DNA of 64,000 bases from the NCBI GenBank assembly GCA_037833965.1, contig AP031356.1, forward strand, positions 10,562,501 through 10,626,500. The letters run 5' to 3'. How positions within the stretch are numbered: position 1 is the stretch's first letter; each line of letters begins with the position of its first letter. A model generated the notes under the pieces. That model saw only the letters and a list, made by a program, of their open reading frames with translations. It was not told the DNA's origin and did no database searches. This stretch comes from Marchantia polymorpha subsp. ruderalis (Eukaryota > Streptophyta > Marchantiopsida > Marchantiales > Marchantiaceae). This document shows positions 61,826-64,000 of this stretch, in pieces. The translations under genes and the position numbers were made by a program.

Positions 61826-64000
61826 GTGGGACTGGGAAGGAGTGAGACGAGTCACACCGAGGGCATTGTCGACCCTAGTGACTGTCACGAAGTACAACTC
61901 AGTCCCGACAAGCGCTTGAAGGTATCAAGCGCAGTGAGAGGAGACGAGCTAAGGAAAGTACAGGCATTCCTTAGCCATTATGTCGACGTCTTCGCCTGGA
62001 AGATCGAAGACATGAAGGGGATACCTGCACGGTATGGGGAACACCGTATCGATTTACTGGACGACGCAGTACCCATACGACAGCGCCAGTATCGCCTCAA
62101 CCCAAAATACTCCTTGCTAGTTAAGGAAGAGATAGATAAGTATTTGAGTGCTGGTATTATTTACCCTGTGCTCAGCAGTGAGTGGGTGTCGCCGATCGTT
62201 ATCGTACCCAAGAAGTTGACGGGTAAGATACGAGTGTGTCAGGATTTCCGGAAGTTGAATGCAGCAACACGCAAGGATCATCACCCGTTACCATTCACGG
62301 ATGCCATTCTAGACCATGTCGCAGGACATGAATGTTATAGCTTCCTGGATGGGTTCTCAGGTTACAATCAGGTGTCTATCCGGGAACAGGACAAGGATAA
62401 AACTACGTTCACAACCGACTGGGGAACTTACGCATACCACAAGATGCCCTTCGGTCTGTGCAACGCGCCTGCCACCTTTCAACGGATGATGACCAATATC
62501 TTCCAGGAACAACTGAGGAAGTTCCTGGAAATATTCATAGATGACTTCTGTGTCTTTGGGAAGCGGTCTGAACACCTAAGTCACTTGAAGCAGACCTTCG
62601 ACAAATGTAGAGAGAGCAGTTTATCACTGCATCCCGAGAAGTGCTTTTTCTTTATGACTAGTGGGATCTTGTTGGGTCATCGGGTCTCGGCAGACGGCAT
62701 TGCGGTGGACATCGAGAAGGTCAAGGTTATACTCGAGCTTGAGCCACCCACGAACCTAAGAGAGCTGCGAGCATTCCTGGGTCACGTGGGCTACTACCGA
62801 AGATTCATACACCTGTATGCAATACTGGCGGCGGACCTGACCAAGTTGTTGAAGAAGGACGAGCCTTATACTTGGGGTGCGAACCAGCAGTCAGCATTTG
62901 AGGCTCTTAAAGCGAAACTCACGACTGCTCCCGTACTAAGGAGTCCAGACTGGAATCGACCATTCCATGTTTACGTTGACACATCTGCATTCGCCATTGG
63001 TGTATTACTGAGTCAAAAGGATGACAACAAAAAGGACTACCCGATCTACTTCGCGAGCCGACAGCTGTCTCTAGCAGAGCGGAAGTACACCACGACTGAG
63101 AGAGAAGCGTTGGGGATGGTGTACTCCTGTAAAAAGTTCCGTCACTACCTAATCTGCTACGAGTTTGTGTTCCATGTGGACCACTACGCATTGCAACACC
63201 TAGTCAAGAAAGCCGACCTATCCGGTCGGATCGCCAGGTGGGTGTTGTTACTACAAGAGTTCCTCTACACAGTCTAGACCAGGAAAGGGGTGCACCACGA
63301 AAATGCGGATTACTTGTCCCGATTATGGACCCAGCCGACAGAGGAGGAATTGGTGGACGATTTTCCAGATGAAGAGTTATTTCAGTTGTCTGCAGGACAT
63401 GAGTCCCGCTATGCCGACCTGTATCGATATCTGCTAACCCTCCAGTGTCCCGTAGGCATGGATTTGGAACAGCGAACTGTCTTTATTCATAAGGCAGGCC
63501 CGTACCAACTCCAGCAGGGGGTTTTGTTCAAGAAAATGGCAGATGAGCGCTTATGCAGATGCCTGGAGGAATCAGAGGTACCAAGAATAGTGAGTGCGAT
63601 GCATACAGAGGAGGCCGGTGGACACTATGCCACCAGGAACACGGTCACAAAGATCCTAAATGCGGGGTATTGGTGGCCGACCATGTTTAAGGATGTTCTC
63701 GATTACATCCGCAAGTGCGACAGTTGCCAGAGGACGGGGAGACCGACGCCTACAACACGCTGGCCCCTGACTCCCATCATGCCTCTAGCACCTTTCGAAA
63801 AGTGGGGCATTGACTTTGTAGGGCCGATACAACCAGTGACTAGAAGTACACGAAGGCGCTACATTCTGGTAGCAACGGACTACGCCACCAAAATGGTAGA
63901 GGCCAGGGCCACCAGAAGGGATGATGCTGCCACAGTGGCAGCCTTCTTGTTTGAGTCGATCATCACACGCTACGGATGTCCCTTAGAGCTAGTCAGCGAC
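61826..64000 (+). CDS. E9 pol: reverse transcriptase, RNase H, integrase (partial at window edge)
   Basis: No ATG is needed at its start if read-through is used. Reverse transcriptase: GKIRVCQDFRKLNAATRKDH, FLDGFSGYNQ, PFGLCNAPATFQRMM and the catalytic FIDD motif near 62537. RNase H: FHVYVDTSAFAIG near 62960 and TTEREALGMVYSCKKF. Integrase: zinc-binding H..H..CDSCQ near 63610-63730, then WGIDFVGP near 63810, running off the window at ELVSD, the second catalytic Asp. The motif RKLNAATRKDHHPLPF is typical of the Athila/Tat (OTA) branch of Ty3/gypsy. About one break in the visible part. Confidence 0.9.

Larger units (their letters stand above)
53504..64000 (+). mobile_element. E9: Tat/Athila-type Ty3/gypsy element with giant ORF-bearing 5' LTR (3' part outside window)
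   Basis: 5' LTR 53504-58895, primer-binding site 58918-58935, gag-pro 58982-61816, and pol from about 61826 to the window edge. It is inserted in the integrase region of EM. The left flank is CAAAC (53499-53503), and the matching right flank is outside. Its LTR is almost the same as L6 and L8, so it is young. The visible part has about one break in pol and otherwise looks whole. Confidence 0.93.

Overview
This window is plant nuclear DNA made almost entirely of LTR retrotransposons nested in one another. The evidence for a plant is Ty3/gypsy pol of the Tat/Athila (OTA) type, a primer-binding site matching plant tRNA-Asp, a Ty1/copia gag of plant type, and a short TTTAGGG-type interstitial telomere repeat. 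I have a weak impression of a bryophyte (liverwort-like) because the large LTR-borne protein reminds me of predicted proteins from such genomes, but the window does not prove it. I see no bacterial features, CRISPR array, rRNA or tRNA gene.

The dominant family has very large LTRs (about 4.9-5.4 kb). They start TGTGRTAMCMCAC, end GTGGGTTATTACA, and carry a long reading frame (about 870-1050 codons) inside U3, just upstream of the TATA box. That the ORF lies inside the LTR is shown twice. At 47972-53503 (minus strand) the integrase C-terminus is followed by a polypurine tract and then the LTR start, ORF, TATA box and LTR end. At 53504-64000 (plus strand) the same LTR is followed by a primer-binding site, gag-pro and pol. 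Four further LTR insertions (8713-13596, 19182-21518, 21748-27139, 39399-44809) have perfect 5-bp target duplications and no internal region, so they are solo LTRs. Three of these keep the ORF region. I distinguish three subfamilies: 1 (about 5.4 kb, about 1050 codons), 2 (about 4.9 kb, about 870 codons) and 3 (older, broken).

Layout. 1-2479: 3' part of a different Ty3/gypsy element (A), inserted in a subfamily-1 LTR (L1, to 6620), itself in a short LTR remnant (L0, to 6799), itself in a minus-strand subfamily-3 LTR (L2, 6800-14878), which also hosts solo LTR L3. 14879-16457: old gypsy gag-protease fragment. 16458-27487: minus-strand LTR L4, split by an A solo LTR, short LTR L5 and solo LTR L6. 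27488-29209: broken Ty1/copia element. 29210-31131: unique DNA with a possible host 3' exon. 31132-35503: LTR L7 and an A fragment. 35504-37776: mostly AT-rich DNA with small repeats. 37777-47971: second copy of the L4/L5/copia composite, with solo LTR L8 inserted. 47972-53503: minus-strand element EM. 53504-64000: plus-strand element E9, running off the window.

The two L4/L5/copia composites share internal junctions and one target duplication (ACCGT), yet each lacks the other's later insertions (L6 only in copy 1, L8 and EM only in copy 2). A segmental duplication therefore came first and the ORF-bearing LTRs arrived later. Functionally, E9 and EM encode a standard gag-protease and RT-RNaseH-integrase set. 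The extra protein in U3 (N-terminal globular domain, basic nuclear-signal-like motifs, proline-rich linker, acidic stretch, coiled coil, conserved C-terminus) would be the 3'-most ORF of the genomic RNA. Its function is unknown.
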